Source of the DNA: Blastomussa wellsi
Taxonomy: Eukaryota > Cnidaria > Anthozoa > Scleractinia > Plerogyridae
NCBI GenBank assembly: GCA_947652115.1
Contig: OX393572.1
Coordinates: forward strand, 5,385,061 to 5,449,060
Direction: 5' to 3'
Length of the DNA stretch: 64,000 bases
Below the pieces are notes generated by a model. The model did not search any database. It saw nothing but the letters and a program-made list of their open reading frames with translations, and was not told where the DNA came from. This document shows positions 24,366-35,600 of the stretch, one piece after another. A program made the translations under genes and the position numbers. Position 1 is the first letter of the stretch. Each line of letters starts with the position of its first letter.

Positions 24366-24602
24366 TTAAGCAAGTAAGTAAACAGTGAGTCAGTCAGTCA
24401 ACCAGCGCGTCCGTTAGCCAGTCGGTCAGTCGGTCAGCCAGTCAGCCAGCTAGCCAGTCAGTCAGTAAGTCAGCCAGCCAGCCAGCTAGCCATTCGTTCA
24501 GTCAGCCAGTCAGTCAGTCAGTCAGCCAGCCAGCCAGTCAGTCAGTCAGCCAGCCAGCCAGTCAGTCAGCCAGCCAGTCAGTCAGCCAGTCAGTCAGTAA
24601 AC
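24366..24602. repeat. CAGT/CAGC tetranucleotide array
   Basis: Imperfect CAGT and CAGC units, many dozens in number, lie just downstream of the 3' end of the modular cysteine-rich gene. It has the same class and opposite orientation to the GACT array inside intron 2 of that gene. Confidence 0.95.
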
Positions 24603-24826
24603 AAGTACGTAGGATGTTAAGCAATAAGGCAGGGAAGAAAGCCATGACGCAAGCAAACAAGAAAGTAAGAACGTAAACAAATACGTAAGCAAGCAAGCAC
24701 GAAGGCATTTAGCTAGGTTGCCAGTTCCGGATTTGCTGCCAAGGAAAGCTTATTTGCCATTCGAGGAGCACTTGTGTCGTCAGGGGTCTACAAAGCTAAG
24801 AGCCCTCGATACCAACCTGAAGAAAG

Positions 24827-26874
24827 TTAGCTCATTTCACATGTCCAGTTCATTTCACAACATTCACCCGGGACACGCTTGACCTTCAGCAGCGGGTTGA
24901 TACAAGTGTGAGGTACAGGAGGAGGACCTGGGCACTGCTTACTTTGGAGGAAACCATTTTTGCACTCCATGACGACTGCGCATGACGCATCCGTTAGTTT
25001 CTCACCGTGCGATAACTTGAGGCCGTCGTATGTACAGCTCTTATCTAAGGGAAATAAAACTCGGTATTTAGTTATGGAGTTTAGTCGAAGGTAAAAGCCT
25101 AATAACGACTAGTCTGAAATATCAGACGTTCTCTCGCCCTAATTAGGGCGGGAAGACGTTTGACACTTCAGACTATAATAAGGACTAGCACGAAGTCATT
25201 ATCATCAAAGTCTACAAGGACCTACAAGTACGTTTCGGTTTGAAATTGGAGATTGTAGAATTTTTTGGTTGATAAACAGTTTAGCTTCTTTACCTACGCA
25301 TGCGCTAAGATGGACTTTGCCTGTCGACAAATGCAAGAAATATAAAATGATTACGACTCCGAAGAACATCTTGCAATCTTACGCACCTGAATATAGATGA
25401 AAACGTAAGAGGTTTAAAGAAGGGTCAGAGGAAAGAAAATTATTTATTTGCAAAACCAACCGGCAGTTGAACCCCCAGGCAAGCGCACCCCAGGATCCTA
25501 GTGAACGGTTTTGGTGTCTAATTTTAATCTTACCTACATCTTGGATTGCTTGAAACGTGGGCAAATTATTTTCAGCAACCCATGTCAAACGCCTTAAAAG
25601 TCGTGACGCAAATACCAAGAAAGGGCAATACTGAAGAATTTTTCTCATTCACCTGAACAAACCCAAAGTTTTTTGCAGCATTTTCCAGGTACATTGATAG
25701 TCTTCAGCTTGGGACGTGCACAGTCTGTTGGCCTGTCTGGTATTTTAGGGCAGTACTCCATGTTTAAGTGACCATTGTAACAGCTGACAATTCCGGTACA
25801 AAGTGGATCGCTTAGTTTATAGCCATGCTTGATAAGACGATTGTTAAAAACACAGTGCCTTGCTAAATTAAAGGAAACAAAAACGAAGTGGCCAAAGTAA
25901 AAATGACACGGAAACTATAGTGCCAAAAACCAAACAAACTGTTGAATTGTATTTAAACACGATGGTACTTCTAAATATAAAATGTTCAAGCGGAAACAAG
26001 ACATCAGAGAGAAGCCAATTAAGATCTCGCACCTTTTTCGCTTCTTGCTTCACGTTCCACGCTTCTCGCTATTGCTATTTTCACAGTTAATGAACTATCA
26101 ATCTCGTCCCCAGAGCCCGCTTTTCTTTTGATCAGCACCGAGAACACGGACTCTGGCCAGGACCGATTTTTGGAGCATGCGCATGGTGTATTGTTTTGAA
26201 TATCGGCCAATCAGATTAAAAGAAAAAGTTTTGCGTCTGCGCAGAAAGGCCGGAAGTCCGTGAAATGCCGACTTCCGGGATCGGCCCTGGCCAGAGTCTG
26301 TGTTCTTGGTGCTGACCAAAAGAAAAGCGTTCTATTAGATTACTACTGCTCTGCTGTAGATCATCTTTTGTTCTCGGTCTAGGTTCCAGACCCCCGTTTC
26401 AAGTATAAATAGTTGTCAAAATATTTTAACCGTTACTTTTGAAAATGTATGTAGTCTAGCATACGAAACGTCAAGTCGAATAAATATGCGTTATTTTGGA
26501 ATGTTTATCACTGCGGTTTGTTTGCTATCATTACATCGTCTTAACCTTTCCTCAGACTCGTACCCAGTCGCTTCTCTCGCTGTTTTAAGAGCGCGTGGTG
26601 CATCAAGGGAAGGCCGAACTGTAATCGCGTCACATTTTTAGCCACTTTTTCCTTTCCTTCCCAAGCGCCTTTGCGCGCCCATAATAATAGTGAGCAAAAT
26701 AGTGACGACTGGGTACGAGTCTGAACTTTCCTATCATAAAAGAAAATTACAGTATTAAAATTAAGAGTCTATAAGACACAGGAACTAATGAATGGCTCCC
26801 TCTTCAGTAATAACAATAATAACGATAGTAATAGTAATAATAATAATAATAATAATAATTATAATAATAATAAT

Positions 26875-26922
<48 letters not shown>

Positions 26923-29900
26923 CGAATATTTTCACAGGCTAACCCTTCAGTACGTGCAGTAGTACTGTTATCAAATGGCTCCTGCCAAAAAAAATAAATG
27001 AAGTAAAAAGTACAAATACAAATTTAAAAATAAAAATTGATCATCCGACGATAAAAACCTGCAAGCAAAAATCATCCAGCGCTTTCCAAAATAAAACCCT
27101 AGAGTTGATGTTATATATTGTTATAAAGGTTTTCCAACGAATGACTTTATCTTATTACCTTTGCACTTCCATTTCATTTGGCAGCACTGCCCGCTCCTGT
27201 GTTTAACGAGTAGGCGTGGTTTGGCACAGTCGTCTGGTTTAGGCGGAATACCCGGGCATTTTTTCACGGTAGCGATGCCATCTTTACACCTAACAACGCC
27301 CCCACATAACTCACCGCTCCACTGTTCATTGTTTTGCAGTGTGAGGTTTCCATACTGACAGTGAAATTCTTCAACAGAAAGATGATATTTTATGTTTGTA
27401 ACATTAATTTTAGTAACATTATTGATGATGAAATGAAAATATGTAAATTTAGCCAGTGGTACCTTTTCACATAACTTTGACGTCGTGGCCATCATTTTGA
27501 ATAACTCCAACGGAAATCGGGCGCTGATTCGGGCTCCTGTTCGAAGCCCATGTCATCTCCGCAAAATGTTCGCTATTTAGCTGTTTCGAGAAAAGTTGCC
27601 GGAGCACGAGACAGCTCCGAAAAGTGATTGTGATTTTCTGTTTGAAAATAAACGCCGTCCTCAGTTTCTACAAGAGCTACGTTTGAAAGTGATAGATGCA
27701 CCGAATACATCAAGATAATTGTAACAGTCGTAAGTAAAATATAAATTCATGTTCAAACAGGCTAGGAGTCGTCCTCAACGCCGCTGTCGTCACTACTTAG
27801 GTTCCCCAGTGCCTAGTTTGCCAGATAACATTTCGGGATTGTCGCGCGAACTTTGTGTCCTTTTTCCTACAAACTTTCTCGGAACAGCTGTATAGCGATA
27901 CTCACTGTTTACAAACTTTTCTTTTGATATTCAAATTTGCTGGAACCCTTTGTTTCGACGGCCAATAAACCACTCGTTGGCACATAATTTAATGACAATA
28001 GACGACGTAATAATGAACATCGCTATACCGAGCGTGTTTGTTTGTTATTGTAAGCAGCTTCTATTGTTTTCAAGACAAAGTCATTGTTTCAATTGTTGAG
28101 TCTTTTGTTTAGGGCTAGGGTATTAAACCAATCACATTATATGTTAGGAAAGCTGCTACATCGCCCCCAGCTTCTGGTCTCGTCCAAATTATTCAAGATG
28201 GGGGTTATTGAAAAAGTTACTTAGTCAGAGGTGAATTAGCAAAGCTTCTTTCCTCATCAAGTCCACGTGACCGAAATACAACAATTTTAAGAACGCTTAA
28301 CGAGAACTCAGCTTTTCCTCTTAAATATTTATTAATCGAAGAGAACTTCCATCCCCCAGTTCCGAGAAGCCTTGTTCTGGCGACTAAATTTATCTAAGAC
28401 TCGGACCTGACTTGGACAATTGGAGCGCGAGAGGAAGACATCTTTGATGGGAGAGCCAGAGGAAGACATCTTTGATTGGAGCGCCAGAGGAGGTCCATGG
28501 GACAAGATCAGTGTTTTTAGTTGTAAAGTGTTTTCCCAAGAACACGACCAACCCCCCCCCCCACCCCCCCCCCCCTTCCCCTCTCGGGCTTAACATTGAT
28601 AGGTGCACAAGTCTCTTACCTTGGTTTTTCTCGATGTCTCCTCTTTTTTGCCCCTTTGAGACAAACCCAAGTTGTGAGAAAACGAAATGTGGATGAGGTA
28701 CTGGAATGGCTTCGCAGAGCTCCTTGCTGTAACAAGCCACTCCAAAGCACCGCCCGTCAATCAACAGCGCTGCGTCACACGTGTGCTTACTGCAACACCG
28801 CTGAAGGCAGGCGTGCATGCTCGCAGTCTCACCCAGAGTTTCAAAATAGCCAGCTCGAGTACCGCCTTTTAATGAGTGTCCACCTAAAATCTTGTCCGTG
28901 TGACACATTGGTTGTGCTGCTGATATGAAACGCAATAAAAGAAAGGAGCTTTTATTAGAAATAACTACCCACCGAGAAACTTTCGCGCGCTCTCATTGGA
29001 CAGAAAACATCACGTGATTCAAATTGAAAGACGGGTAACGTCCAACCTAATATCCACCGCCCGATTTTATAGAGGAGTGCAATACGAACAAACAATCACC
29101 TTTTTACGTAGAGCATATGAAATAATTCATATAATTCATATATGAACTTTTAATCACCTTTTACTTTCAGCTCCAACTTAATTTTATTCAATTCATAGTC
29201 TCATTCTCAGTGGCAATTATGCCGTGATTATAATTGTAGGGGTTTTTTTTGCCGCGTTAAAGTTTGCTGGTATATTGGAGGTTAACGTTCTTGGCTAACA
29301 GATTGTCTTCAAAATTTCACAGTTGCCCTCGAAGCTGCTGTTCATTTTACGGACAAACTTTCAGCCTCCGGCATTATCCTCCAATACGCCAGCGCCTGAA
29401 GGGATTTATTGACTAATATATCAGAAAACAACCGTACATTTCCGATAATAAATTTGGTTGGTCTAATGGATTAGAAAGACCATTTCTAATAGTGCGTGAC
29501 ATACTGTACCTTTGCTGGCAGGCATTTTGTGAACGACTTTTGAATGGCTTTCTACCACGTGTGGATGCGTGACATGGGTTGTCACGTATTTGTTATGAAG
29601 TCTCTTTTTTGCCAAGTGTGACACTTTGAAAGCTGTAACTGGCGCTTTTTTTCTATTCTTCTTGTGTGGTTCTGCTTTGTGGACTTGAGATGTATGTTCA
29701 ATTTCGGTCTTAGAAGTATCGGAATGTTCTTTATCCCTAGTTTTATCTTTATGCAGCTTTGATTTCAAATCCTGGTTTTTCATCTCCGCTTTAGCTTTAA
29801 TTTTACTTACGTCTGACTTTGTATTCGGATGATCGTTCAGTTCGTCCACTTTACTATTCGCTTCTAATCGTTTGGGATGCAAATGCGCCGCATCGTGAAG

Positions 29901-30864
29901 TGTCTGGTTTTCTTTCGCTGCATCCTTTGTGGAAGAGGAATTAAAGACTTTGGAAGCATTTTTAGGGCGTGGCATTGGGGTGGGATGTTCCTCTGCGTAA
30001 TATGCCCCTATGTCGCCACTCCCTTGGGCGAAGCCAGATGAAGATCCAGATTCTTGTCCTGAATTTTCATCATCATTCTCCTGTTTCAGCTTCTCGTCTC
30101 GTTCTGCGTCCCTAGATTCCTCCAGCACCATTTTGATCAAGTTCCTTGGCTTCGTACGCCGAGCGCTTACAACAGCATTTTCCTCTTTAGTGTGTTTCTC
30201 TTTCTCGTCCATCTCGCTACTACCATCTATGTCATCTTTTTCTGCTGAAGCATCTTCGCTAGAGTTGAACTTCTCTTCCTTGTCAGAAACATGCTGTCTG
30301 CTAAGTTAACAGCATTTATTTTAATTACAGATGCATTTTCATTTCACCGCAACGTAAGACATTTGCTTCCCAGAGATTATTTTTTGTCGATTTTGAAAAT
30401 GAAACCTTACACTGATATGATAAAGCGTAAAAGGCCGGGTTTGGTCTGATTGAAAATGAAATTATAAAGAAACAGTTGCACTGTATAACTTAAGATGAAA
30501 CAACTCTTTCTACTTCTAAACTAAATGTGAGAAGTATTGAAAAAGAGATTGACTTTTGTTTGACTGAATGGCGTTTGATTTAGTCATTAACTAGCGTATC
30601 CAAAAGACCTAAAGAGTTAGCCTATAGACGGTAGGATGATACTGGGCTGAAGGGTTTGCAGGTTGATATGCCGACTGACAGAATTACAAATGCGCTGCTG
30701 GTTTACTGATTAATCACGACTTACCTACTGGCTGACAGACGAGCTAATTGTTTGCCTATTAGAATGATTTCTTACAGACTGACTGACTGACTGACTGACT
30801 GGCCGGCTGACTGGCTGACTGACAGACTGACTGACTGTCTGACTGACTGACTGACTGACTGACC

Positions 30865-30899
<35 letters not shown>

Positions 30900-30928
30900 T
30901 GACTGACTGACTAACTGACTAACTGACT

Positions 30929-30959
<31 letters not shown>

Positions 30960-31113
30960 AGACTGACAGACTGACAGACTGACTTACAGACTAAGAGACC
31001 GACAGACTGACAGACTGACTGGCAGACTGACTGAAAGACTGACTGACTGACTGACTGACTGGTCTGACCGACTGACTGACTGACTGACTGATTAACTGAC
31101 TGACTGACTGACT

Positions 31114-31145
<32 letters not shown>

Positions 31146-31657
31146 TACAGACTAAGAGACCGACAGACTGACAGACCGAAGGTGTCGTAGTGGTGTGAGC
31201 ACTCGCCTCCCACCAATCGGCAATTAATGTGGCCCGGGTTCGATTCCGGTCCGGTGCCATATTTGGATTGAGTTTGTTGTTGGTTCTCTCCTCGCTCCAA
31301 GGGTTTTTCTCCGGGTTCTCCGGTTTCCTCCCTCCTTAAAAACCAACATTTCTGAATTCCAATTCGACCTGGATAGAGGACCCGCATGAAAACCAACTGA
31401 GGCTGATGTGGCTTTCTCTCCAAATATTGTATTTATTTGTTTTTTTATTTACGGACCTACTGACGGATTGACTGTCACTAACTGTTATATTGTCTAATTT
31501 CTTAAGAGTCCGTTACATGGCTGGCATCCATTCTATCTATTGAAAAGGACATTGAACTTCACCTTGCATACAAACTTTGGCTCCTGAACTCGGCACTTCC
31601 ACTTTCATTGCTACTGCCTTCACTGTCATAAGACGATCCTGCTTCATCTGTACTCTT

Positions 31658-31689
<32 letters not shown>

Positions 31690-34600
31690 TGTTCAATGGC
31701 TGCTGCTTCTCTACATGTTTAGCTCTCATCTGGCGAATCTCGTTTTTCTTGTGAAGAACCGATGAGCTAGAATTACCAGCTTTGAGACTCTTTCCCTGAC
31801 TGTCGCTGGTGTCTTCATCATCTTCGTCTCCATCATAGAATCCTTCGTCGCCAATGTCATCATCGTCATCATTATCGTCATCACTTATCCCAGTGTCATC
31901 ATCGTGTATATAAGAGCGTTTGGTGCGTTGGTATTCCGTGGGATCGTCATACATTGAGTTTCCATCTAAATTACTTAAATAGTCGATGTCTGGAGCAATA
32001 TCACCTGCAAAACAGCAACAAAGTGGCTTTCTCAATAACGATTCTCGCGGCTACTTCATAACTGCCGTTGCTTGAATAGTTTACAAAGCTTTTCAAAGAG
32101 GGTATTACAGACGCATTGACTCTATCAGAAATTAAAGCGAAAACATGTAACTTCTGTCAAACGCGGGAAAATCATATATTTAACAATTATCCTACGAAAC
32201 ACGCGGAATATCGTTTGATACTTAGCCGACGAGGCCGTAGGCCGAGCTGGCTAATTGTTTTATTATTCGACAAGTTGCCAACGAAGAGTATTTTATAGCT
32301 AGAAAACGTTATGCGGCGCTCTGAGAGACTTCGACCAAATTAACGTTACTTAACGTATTCCACAGATTACCTGTCAGCTGCAGTTGACGGATATTGAGAG
32401 AGTAATGACCACTGATTTGGACAGTGTTACAACTTATTCAATAATAATATTCTGATACCATCAGCAACTCTAGGTCTCAACTAGAAAACTTGAAGCTAGG
32501 ATGATTTTTTGACGTTTTGCTTTAAGGCTTGGAAAACGTTTACTGAACTAATTACGGTCCCCTTCCTCTAACAATTTTCGTTACAACTTGCTCTTCGTGT
32601 TCTAGGCTCAATTCCTACTTAGTGAAGATTTTAGTTCCGTTTCACTAAAAAAGCGAAAAAAAACTGTGACAGTGTCCCTTTTAAGGTGAATAACAATGAA
32701 CTTACCTTTCACATTCATAACATCAAACGCAAACAGAACCTGCAGAGCAGATGTCAAACAATTATTAATAAATATCAACTCCATACTGATTAAACTGGAC
32801 TGGATTTTTCTTCTAAGTTACTGGTGGAAGCTTGATTTAAAATGTAGTCGTTATATTTTTCTATCAAGTTTTATATGTATATGTAATATTCACAAATCAC
32901 TTTTTCTTTAATGCAAAGTGTTTTAATTTTGACTCGATAGTGGAAACAATGTGGCTGAGATATACACACATACCTTTTAGGCAAAAATACCCGTACATTC
33001 TTACCTATGCACCAAGTTCTTACATAGGACTTGGCGTGCGTTTCTTCAAACGTCCCGAAGCCATTTCAGGCCCAAAGAGCTTTAGTTTGCAGAATTTTTA
33101 CCAAGAAATTAATTCAGTTTTTACCGATCGTAAAAGTGAGCCATGAAACCTTGCATTGATAAAATGTGAAAGACTGGTTTTGAGCCTGAAACTAAAACCG
33201 CTTTTGATAGATTGACATTGGAGTAATAGCAAACAGCTCTAGTGGCCGAGATCGCTTTTTGGTGTTTGGTTGTAAGACCGATTTCTTATCCCCACAATAG
33301 ACATGAGTAATTTCTAAAGGCCCAATTTCCGCTAAAAGTGGAGCAAAACTACCCCTTTTTCGAGCAGTCCTCCTCTTGCTCTAAAGTCAATTGGGCGAAC
33401 GCGAAAATTGTGAAAGCGCGTTGTTTTGGCTCTTCTTCCGGCACCAGGAGTCGCCACGAAGCTCTTCGGGACGCCTTATAGGATTGGCTGGGAAAATTAT
33501 ATACAAACCCGTGCTATTCGAAGCTCGCGGTTTCACCGCACCCTTTCACTGACTTTAAAGCAAACGAGAGATATCGAGAGACTGCTCGCAATCTAGGGCA
33601 GAACAGTTCAGGGCCTTTAAGTCCCGAGAGGTAAAGTGCCCTCAACGTCAGTCGGATGGGGCTCTACTGAGAGATCCGGGCCGCCGTGTTCCGCTCTGTG
33701 GCAAGACACTTTTACTCTCATATTAAATACCTCTCTCCACAGCGGAGTTTAAATCATTTATACAGCTAGTAGTGTAATGGGCGCTAACGAGTTATAATAT
33801 CAGTCTTCAAAACCGTTTAAATAAATTGAATGATCAATTCTTTCACATCGGTGGATCAGACTTAATTAGTTTGCAGAATAAATCCTGGTCTGCGACCATT
33901 TAAATGAAAGCTGTTGGGCAGTACTTGCATGTGGTTCTGTTTGTTTTTCAGAACTTTGCAAACTAAAACTTTTGATTTATTTTCGATGTCGAACTGTCGA
34001 AGGGAAATAAAATCCCTGTAAAAGAAAGTATGTTATGGACTTCCGTTTAATGAAATGATTTGGTTAAAACGAACAGCTTGATAAACAAAAACTTCATTAA
34101 ACCTCTTTTGTTGTGATCGCTAAACACCACACAGGCCTCATAAGAACACAAATTTGATCGCCAGACTGCGTCCGTTAAAACGAAATTACACTGCTTCCCA
34201 TGAAATCTTTTCAAACGATGTTAAGGTTTGGCATTATATGAACTGTATTCCAACTTACCGCAGTGAGAAAAATCGCAAAGCGGAATTCCAAGTCTGACAT
34301 CTTCAACATTGAAATCTTGAAATACAATTCTTCAGGGTAACCAGTCAAGTTATATCAAATAAACCCACTACCAAGCCATCCGTGAAACAGAAAAAGTGTC
34401 AATTCTTCGCTTTTCTCGATGAACTAAAACATATCATATTTCATTTCGTGAGCAATACACGTCAAAAAGAGATTATCTGGGCACGATCAAACGGAAAGGA
34501 CCATGTGCTCTCCATGACGCACGCGCGCTTGTTATTTTGAAACCTTATCACCAGTTAATACCGGTATTTAACAGGTGCCTGAACACTTGCATCTACCTAC

Positions 34601-35077
34601 CCGCGATGCAGTACGAATCAACAAAGCGAAGTTATTGGATATTTTCTTTACTTCAAATTAGCCATGCACCCGCGAGCAATTTAGAATTGTCAGTTATAAA
34701 GATTTGTTTATGTTTATAACAGTGAGTGGGATCCTGTGCAACGCGGTGTCCTGTGTTCTGTTATGTGAAAGTTACTGAATTCAAATACTTTTAACAACGA
34801 TAAACATGATCACTTTGAAGGGTTTTTCTCTAACAAATGTTTCTATGTCTGAAGTAACTTTTCAAATAATTGAATTGATTCGATGTGTTTGATTTGCATG
34901 ACAATAAAGATAATATATAGATTTAGCCAAGCCTAAAAGAGGAGCTCCGTATTTTAGTGTGAAATAAAATTGCATACTGAAATTGCGTTCATTAAAAGTT
35001 CTAGCGTGCGCAACTACCCATGCATGAAAGATTCCGCAGCTGAAATAAATCAGAATAATTAAAAATGACAACTCCAA
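24827..35077 (-). CDS. Secreted acidic MANSC/SVWC modular protein, 7 exons, 756 aa
   Basis: Exons in transcript order: 35077-34978, 32004-31563, 30300-29510, 28919-28620, 27368-27159, 25862-25653, 25044-24827. All junctions are GT-AG and phases agree (1,2,1,1,1,1), totalling 2271 nt. Residues 1-25 are a signal peptide (MELSFLIILIYFSCGIFHAW); no membrane anchor follows. Residues 35-180 are Asp/Ser-rich with a furin-like RTKR at 60-63, an Asp-rich block 68-101 and ten Asp at 140-149. Residues 182-444 are a Lys/Ser/His-rich linker, probably disordered. A MANSC domain spans 450-533 (C450, C482, C486-487, C492, C502, C507, C513). Three SVWC-like domains follow (548-613, 618-683, 688-753), each C-x17-C-x5-C-x9-C-x9-C-x13-CC-x5-C and each encoded by one phase-1 exon. 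Probably extracellular-matrix or mineral-associated; that role is inference. Extra small exons in the introns cannot be excluded. Confidence 0.85.
25108..25190. repeat. Short hairpin element downstream of the last intron boundary
   Basis: GACTAGTCTGAAATATCAGA / its diverged complement in GTTTGACACTTCAGACTATA, with the central palindrome CGCCCTAATTAGGGCG. It lies in the last intron of the MANSC/SVWC gene. Confidence 0.65.
26119..26329. repeat. MITE-like inverted repeat in intron
   Basis: Arms of about 50 bp begin CGCTTTTCTTTTGATCAGCA and end GTGCTGACCAAAAGAAAAGC, then G; they contain GGACTCTGGCCAGG and its complement. It lies in the intron between SVWC exons 1 and 2. Confidence 0.8.
26420..26485 (+). 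ncRNA. Degenerate hammerhead-like 3' half
   Basis: GTATG, TAGTCTAG, CATAC forms a short hairpin directly followed by GAAACGTC, the arrangement of stem II plus the GAAA block of retroelement hammerheads. The upstream CTGATGA block is absent or mutated, so catalysis is not expected. Confidence 0.2.
26552..26724. repeat. MITE with CAGACTCGTACCCAGTCG ends and target duplication
   Basis: Terminal inverted repeats CAGACTCGTACCCAGTCG and CGACTGGGTACGAGTCTG are perfect over 18 bp. The flanks carry CTTTCCT on both sides, consistent with a short target-site duplication. No coding capacity. Confidence 0.85.
26807..26923. repeat. AAT trinucleotide microsatellite
   Basis: A long run of AAT/TAA units, nearly perfect, lies in the intron between SVWC exons 1 and 2. 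It makes a spurious poly-Asn frame. Confidence 0.97.
27620..27815. repeat. Interspersed repeat, copy 1 of a family also at 44186-44370
   Basis: It shares blocks with 44186-44370: TTTCTGTTTGAAAATAAACG / TTTCTGTTCGAAAATAAATG, TTTCTACAAGAGCTACGTTT, and GATGCACC before ACATCAAGA. Located in the intron between the MANSC exon and SVWC exon 1. Confidence 0.7.
30770..31180. repeat. GACT tetranucleotide array, about 410 bp
   Basis: Nearly pure GACT units with occasional GACA and GACC variants, and an internal block CAGACTGACTTACAGACTAA that recurs at about 30972 and 31137, showing segmental duplication within the array. It lies in intron 2 of the MANSC/SVWC gene and abuts a SINE head. Confidence 0.97.
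31181..31430 (+). mobile_element. tRNA-derived SINE
   Basis: The head has a polymerase III box A-like TAGTGGTGTGAGC and a clear box B, GGTTCGATTCC, at about 31239. The body then reads GTTGTTGGTTCTCTCCTCGC, TTTTTCTCCGGGTTCTCCGG and AACCAACATTTCTGAATTCC, which I recognise as a common anthozoan SINE body. No tRNA cloverleaf could fold beyond the boxes, so it is not a tRNA gene. The head directly follows the GACT array. Confidence 0.8.
32215..32690. other. Intron 1 of the MANSC/SVWC gene: repeat scraps, no exon seen
   Basis: A half hairpin (AGCCGACGAGGCCGTAGGCC at about 32224) looks like one end of a MITE. The rest, and the stretch on to 34977, shows no convincing exon. Confidence 0.4.
33600..33800. 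repeat. Interspersed repeat resembling a SINE body
   Basis: GGATGGGGCTCTACTGAGAG, CCGGGCCGCCGTGTTCCGCT and GGCAAGACACTTTTACTCTC form a block I associate with multi-copy SINE-like repeats (GGCAAGRCACTT motif). No polymerase III boxes were recognised. It lies in intron 1 of the MANSC/SVWC gene. Confidence 0.4.
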
Positions 35078-35149
35078 TTGCAGAATTTCCGCTGAGAATG
35101 ACTATGAAAAATTAAAAAATCCTGCCAGAAGCCAAAAAAATCGGACCTG

Positions 35150-35600
35150 AACCCGCGATCAATGAAAAGACTATACCTGGTCAGCGGCCATTTATAAAAA
35201 CATGTGACCTCGATGAGTCCTAAATCTGAGTCCGCGATCTGGTCATGTGCTACTGGTCAGCGGATACCTTCCGTTGACAGCTGTCAATTGACCATAACAT
35301 GGCAAAGATGTAAGCTTATGGTAACCTTTAAAAATGTTAACCAAGTCGAACTCTCTGGACTATGGCCGCCATATTGACATTTGGGGCGACATTTGGTACG
35401 TACTTTGAACGCACCCGCGAGTCGTACCGCTTGCCCTTTTGACCATGAAAAATGAAAAGGCATGGTTCTCCTGTTTGTGCTTTGTATGCGTGCTTGGTTC
35501 GCCTATTTCTATAGGTATGGGGCTCCGCTCTGCGGCCCTTCGGGCTGCCGGGGCTCCGCTATTAGCAAGTAAAACGTATTTCCTCAGGACGTTTTTCTTC
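35150..35600. repeat. Repeat-like upstream region with TGACAGCTGTCA palindrome
   Basis: GACAGCTGTCAATTGACCAT begins a block seen in many anthozoan intergenic regions. A GC-rich patch at 35515-35570 has alternating GGGGCTCCGCT words. It lies just upstream of the MANSC/SVWC gene. No coding signal. Confidence 0.35.

Noticed and set aside
25379..25648. Minus-strand 89-codon frame between SVWC exons
   Set aside because: No cysteine pattern of the family; the flanking exons join in phase without it, so it is intron.
26788..26997. Poly-Asn open frame
   Set aside because: It is the AAT microsatellite in an intron of a minus-strand gene.
28390..28619. Extension of the MANSC open frame beyond the domain
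   Set aside because: A strong donor (AAG/GTAAGA) at 28620 ends the exon in the phase needed by the next exon; the downstream frame crosses C-runs and has no domain.
30010..30309. Plus-strand Ser/Phe-rich frame
   Set aside because: Antisense shadow of the Lys/Ser/Glu-rich exon 3 of the minus-strand modular gene, whose splice phases fit.
31181..31260. Possible tRNA gene (box A and box B present)
   Set aside because: The sequence continues into a known-type SINE body and shows no full cloverleaf or acceptor stem.
30991..31423. Minus-strand Ser/Val/Gln-repeat frame and neighbouring frame
   Set aside because: Translation of the GACT array and the SINE; no domain.
31577..31765. Plus-strand frame with poly-Ile
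   Set aside because: Antisense shadow of the ten-Asp exon.
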